Positions 61,234 through 64,000 of a stretch of 64,000 nt of DNA are shown one piece after another. Each line of letters opens with the position of its first letter. Position 1 is the stretch's first letter. The stretch spans positions 62,001 through 126,000 of the forward strand of contig NZ_CP084269.1 in NCBI RefSeq assembly GCF_022879595.1, in the 5' to 3' direction. This DNA is from Caballeronia sp. Lep1P3. GTDB lineage: Bacteria > Pseudomonadota > Gammaproteobacteria > Burkholderiales > Burkholderiaceae. The position numbers were made by a program, and so were the translations under genes. The notes beneath the pieces were generated by a model that made no database searches, was not told where the DNA came from, and saw only the letters and a program-made list of their open reading frames with translations.

Positions 61234-62615
61234 GCCGCTGGCCGCTCCATGATGAGACGCCCTGCTCGCTCAACGATGCAGATATCGGTGCCATGAGCGC
61301 GCATGAGTAGCTGCCGCTTCTTAAGTTGCTCGACGAGCGTATCGCTCGTCATGCCGTACGCGCCGACGAGGCGCTTTTGCACGGCAAGCCCTTTTTCTTC
61401 CCAGGTGACCTTCGCCTTTCCCGATGCGACGTCGCCCGCGAGTGCCTTGAAGAACTCTTTCATCATCGCGGCACCCGGCCCCAGCACCTCCGTTAGTTCC
61501 TCGTCTGACGGCCCGGTTCGGCTGCCGGTGCCACGGCCGGTATGAGCTACCGCAGGATCGATCGCTGCCGGGCGTTGTGGCGCAGGGGTCGGGCGTGTGG
61601 AGGACTCATTCGTTGCGGCTGCATCGCCCGGTGCTTGGCCGCGCTCCAACGCGTCACGCAGCGACTGAGACAATTTAGGCGGCACTCCCGAGACCTGCTG
61701 GTCAGCCGAGTTCGTTGCGGCGGCGCTAGGCCTCGCGGCCGCGCTGGGCGTTGTCGAAGCCGGGGCAGTTGAGGCCGCCATGTCGCCGGATTCCGGCGCT
61801 GGCTGCCGATGTGTCTCGTTCGGAGACGTCTCGCTGCCTGCCGCGGTCATCGATTGAACAAACTGCGGCTCGAGCGCGAGGGCGACATGCACGGCGGACG
61901 GAACATCGTATTTGACCGGCGCAAACACCGCCTTCTGCGCTTTGCGCTCAAAGTCCACGGCAACGTCCATCGCCTGCCGTACCACTTTATGAACGAGCGG
62001 CTCGTAACCTTGCGGACTGCGCTCAGGATTGATCGCGTTGAAAAGGTCGTCAAGCACCCCGATGTCAAACCCCGAGAGCAAATCCGGCGCGATGACAGTC
62101 TGGGCGAACATCGCGGTGCGCATCCGCTCGTTCTTGAGCGGCGCTGCTCGCCGTTCCACCGTGTATTGGCCGCCGCCGAGCCACGCGCCGAATGCGCCGT
62201 GTGCCGCCGGATTCCACTTCGACCGGTCGGACAGGCGAATCATCTCGAAATGACGGAATGGCTCGTCAAGCAGAGAACACGCAGCCGCCAGGAAGACCGC
62301 ATAGTTGTATTGCGGCTCGAGCCGCCGCCGCTTGTCGGACGTGAGGTCCGCGGCGAACTTCTGCGCACCGGCCAGCCGCATCGCATAAAACGTTGACTCG
62401 ATCGTCGCCCGGAAAGCACCGCCCGGCTCACAGTGCAGCTCCGGCGTGAGCGGCATGGAGGAGAACCAGCTAGCGCAGCGGCGCAAGACGGACACCCACT
62501 TCCGTGCGAATTCCGCTTCCGTGCTCTCATTGGCGCACTGGCGAACGAGCTCAATGCGCTTATGGTGCGTCGCGAACAAGTCTTCGATCGCGATAGCTTC
62601 GTGAGCGATTGTCAT
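61230..62615 (-). CDS. TraI_2-family relaxase-like protein without HD residues
   Basis: 461 residues from ATG 62615. The TraI_2 (MOBH) pattern is recognisable: CEPGGAFRATIESTFYAMRLA at 62-82 aligns with the GGLLxHSLEVAL motif and NYAVFLAAACSLLDEP at 104-119 with AVFLAALLHDIGKP. But the first His is replaced and the HD pair is Ser114-Leu115, so the metal site is gone. A Pro/Ala linker and a TraI_2_C winged domain follow (AMMKEFFKALAGDVASGKAKV). Likely a non-catalytic paralogue or auxiliary; another relaxase may lie outside the window. Couples with both neighbours by ATGA. Confidence 0.72.
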   Translation of the reverse strand: MTIAHEAIAIEDLFATHHKRIELVRQCANESTEAEFARKWVSVLRRCASWFSSMPLTPELHCEPGGAFRATIESTFYAMRLAGAQKFAADLTSDKRRRLEPQYNYAVFLAAACSLLDEPFRHFEMIRLSDRSKWNPAAHGAFGAWLGGGQYTVERRAAPLKNERMRTAMFAQTVIAPDLLSGFDIGVLDDLFNAINPERSPQGYEPLVHKVVRQAMDVAVDFERKAQKAVFAPVKYDVPSAVHVALALEPQFVQSMTAAGSETSPNETHRQPAPESGDMAASTAPASTTPSAAARPSAAATNSADQQVSGVPPKLSQSLRDALERGQAPGDAAATNESSTRPTPAPQRPAAIDPAVAHTGRGTGSRTGPSDEELTEVLGPGAAMMKEFFKALAGDVASGKAKVTWEEKGLAVQKRLVGAYGMTSDTLVEQLKKRQLLMRAHGTDICIVERAGRLIMERPAA

Positions 62616-63631
62616 GGAATGAATTTGCTCGCCAGCTTCAAAGCGCCAGTACCGGTCGCCGTCGCACCGCCACCGAAGATCGTTGCCAGCTTCGGAATCT
62701 CGAAGGACAGCAGCAGCACGAACACCGCCAGGTCGAAGACATACGCCCCGTTGACGGTGGTAGATCCGCCTACGTGGGTCGCCTTGCTCACCGCGTCTGA
62801 AATGGACGTCCCGACAAGCTTTATCAGGACGGCCACCACAACGGTGTACATCCCCGCGCTGATCATCCAATCGAGCCACTTCTTAAAATAGCTGCGCGTG
62901 TACGACGAGAAGCCGAGCGCAATCGCAATCGGGCCAAGGACGATACCGACGGCGGCCTGAATCTGGCCAATCGCGGTGTAATAAACGAATATGATTGATG
63001 CGAGAACCATGAGCATCCCCGCGAAGGCGAGAACGATGACATCGGTCAACAGCGCAGGAATGTCCCACAGCTTGACCGTCTTTAGCTTCGCCGTGAGCGC
63101 GTCGATGATGGTCCCCGCTAGAGAGGCCATCTGGGAGCCCACCGACCCGTTGTCGGAATCGCTGATATGTGCCGCCAACTGCTCAAACCACGTCCAAAAG
63201 CCAGCCGCCGACGACGTGTAGCCAAGGTACAAGGCGACGAAGATGCCGAGGACAGCCACTTCCTCGAACAGGTCGACCCAAGCGGAAATCGGATGGTGGG
63301 TTCCGGCGAACCTCACTCCGACGAGAACTAGCGAGATAACGCCCAGGCCCCACGCGAACTTGTTGGCCTCGCTCATCACGTTGGAACTTGCATCCACTGC
63401 CGTCGTGACGACGTTGCCGAGCAGGACATGGATCTGCTGTGCGGCGCTGCTTGCCCCCTTGCTAAAGTCGCCCGCCTGGCTTGCCAGCAGTGCAGCCGAG
63501 CTAGTCGACGACGCCGGCACAGCGGGGGCCGCTTGCGCCATTGCGCGGCTAGAAGTAAAGCCGATGCAGCAGATCACCGCCAGAAAGACGAGGAGCGACC
63601 TCATGAGCGAAATTGCTGATCGCTCCATCAT
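62612..63631 (-). CDS. TrbL/VirB6-like type IV secretion membrane protein
   Basis: 339 residues, ATG 63631 overlapping the upstream stop. A cleavable signal peptide-like start (LLVFLAVICCIGFTSSRAMAQA), then about six membrane segments between 90 and 330 (FAWGLGVISLVLVGVRFAG, LLTDVIVLAFAGMLMVLASIIFVYYTAIGQ, GIVLGPIAIALGFSSY). This layout fits TrbL/VirB6, the inner-membrane channel part. Family fit is by topology and the TrbL-like motif LGPIAIALGFF/SS. Confidence 0.75.
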   Translation of the reverse strand: MMERSAISLMRSLLVFLAVICCIGFTSSRAMAQAAPAVPASSTSSAALLASQAGDFSKGASSAAQQIHVLLGNVVTTAVDASSNVMSEANKFAWGLGVISLVLVGVRFAGTHHPISAWVDLFEEVAVLGIFVALYLGYTSSAAGFWTWFEQLAAHISDSDNGSVGSQMASLAGTIIDALTAKLKTVKLWDIPALLTDVIVLAFAGMLMVLASIIFVYYTAIGQIQAAVGIVLGPIAIALGFSSYTRSYFKKWLDWMISAGMYTVVVAVLIKLVGTSISDAVSKATHVGGSTTVNGAYVFDLAVFVLLLSFEIPKLATIFGGGATATGTGALKLASKFIP

Positions 63632-64000
63632 TGCCCCAGCACCTTCGAAGATCCGATTTGCGCGTCGAATGCAGCGCGTTCCCTGTCCTGTTGCGCCTTG
63701 ATGGCCGCCTGACTCGCGTTGTTCGCCTTCTGATCGGCGACTGCCGCCGAGTCTTTGACAGCGTCGTTGCGTTGCTTGGCCGCCATCATCGTCAGAAGGT
63801 CGCTGTTCTGACTGGAGATGATGTCCAGCATGTGCGTGGTCAACTGAGCGGTGGCCTGCATCGTCGGCGACATGTTCAGTTGGTCCTGAATCTCCTGCCG
63901 GCGCTTGGCGAGCGTGCTCACATGCGAGATGACGTCGTTGCCCTGTTGGAAAAGTTGCTTCGCCGTCTTGTCGTTGTTCTGCAGTAGCGTGTTTTGGTCC
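63628..64000 (-). CDS. TrbJ-like transfer protein, 5' end outside window
   Basis: The frame is open to base 64000, so the start is missing. Visible part is helical with heptad-like repeats (VISHVSTLAKRRQEIQDQLNMSPTMQATAQLTTHMLDII...DRERAAFDAQ) and no membrane segment. In P-type systems a TrbJ/VirB5-like pilus protein precedes TrbL, and this fits. Ends four bases inside the TrbL-like start. Confidence 0.6.
   Translation of the reverse strand, partial: DQNTLLQNNDKTAKQLFQQGNDVISHVSTLAKRRQEIQDQLNMSPTMQATAQLTTHMLDIISSQNSDLLTMMAAKQRNDAVKDSAAVADQKANNASQAAIKAQQDRERAAFDAQIGSSKVLGQ

Overview
The window is GC-rich DNA from a Burkholderiaceae betaproteobacterium (Burkholderia, Paraburkholderia or Caballeronia type). 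This is inferred from the H-NS with two DNA-binding repeats, the FlhDC pair, the imuA-imuB-dnaE2 cassette, Ku/LigD end joining and DUF4148-like lipoproteins. The mix of accessory functions with conjugation genes, and the absence of housekeeping or ribosomal genes, suggests a large conjugative plasmid, megaplasmid or integrated conjugative element. No replication origin, tRNA or rRNA was seen.

Left part (1-9 kb): the end of a chemoreceptor, an H-NS-like protein, a nucleoside 2-deoxyribosyltransferase-like protein with an HTH, a tyrosine-recombinase-like protein that has lost its catalytic residues, a cluster of HEPN/abortive-infection-like genes (4.1-6.3 kb), three unknown genes and an extra flhDC pair.

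DNA damage and accessory part (9-38.3 kb): an SOS mutagenesis operon imuA-imuB-dnaE2 behind a LexA box; small unknown, membrane and lipoprotein genes; a CoiA-like nuclease; a RES/Xre toxin-antitoxin pair with a recognisable promoter and operator; a CAP-domain lipoprotein; a CsgG-like lipoprotein; then a DNA-end group: SRAP/YedK, Ku, a MerR-TPR regulator and, after several small genes and a patatin lipase, LigD (ligase-polymerase form without the phosphoesterase domain) divergent from a HAD phosphatase. A diguanylate cyclase broken by a one-base frameshift ends this part. A hybrid histidine kinase follows at 39-41 kb.

Middle part (41-51.5 kb, all minus strand): an unusual DNA-processing block. 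From promoter-proximal to distal: a small unknown protein, a zinc-binding phage-like protein, a NADAR hydrolase, SbcD-like nuclease, an unknown protein, SbcC-like ATPase, small genes, a TGT/DpdA-like transglycosylase and a DndC-like ATP pyrophosphatase. Several genes are preceded by look-alike RNA leaders: a strong hairpin, then a CTCC/GGAG stem that hides the Shine-Dalgarno sequence. The block begins at a hairpin-rich 640-base non-coding stretch with a terminator. This is the best candidate for something undescribed.

Right part (52-64 kb): conjugation. A short plus-strand set (DUF1845-like, a membrane-anchored low-complexity protein, bactofilin, a small ORF, an hfq variant) faces a minus-strand transfer operon: TrbJ-like (runs off the window), TrbL-like, TraI_2-like (relaxase fold without the HD residues), TraD coupling protein, two small proteins, a DUF4400 protein, and then a DUF1845-like protein and a UvrD-type helicase. 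The traI-traD-DUF4400 order resembles SXT/R391-type elements.
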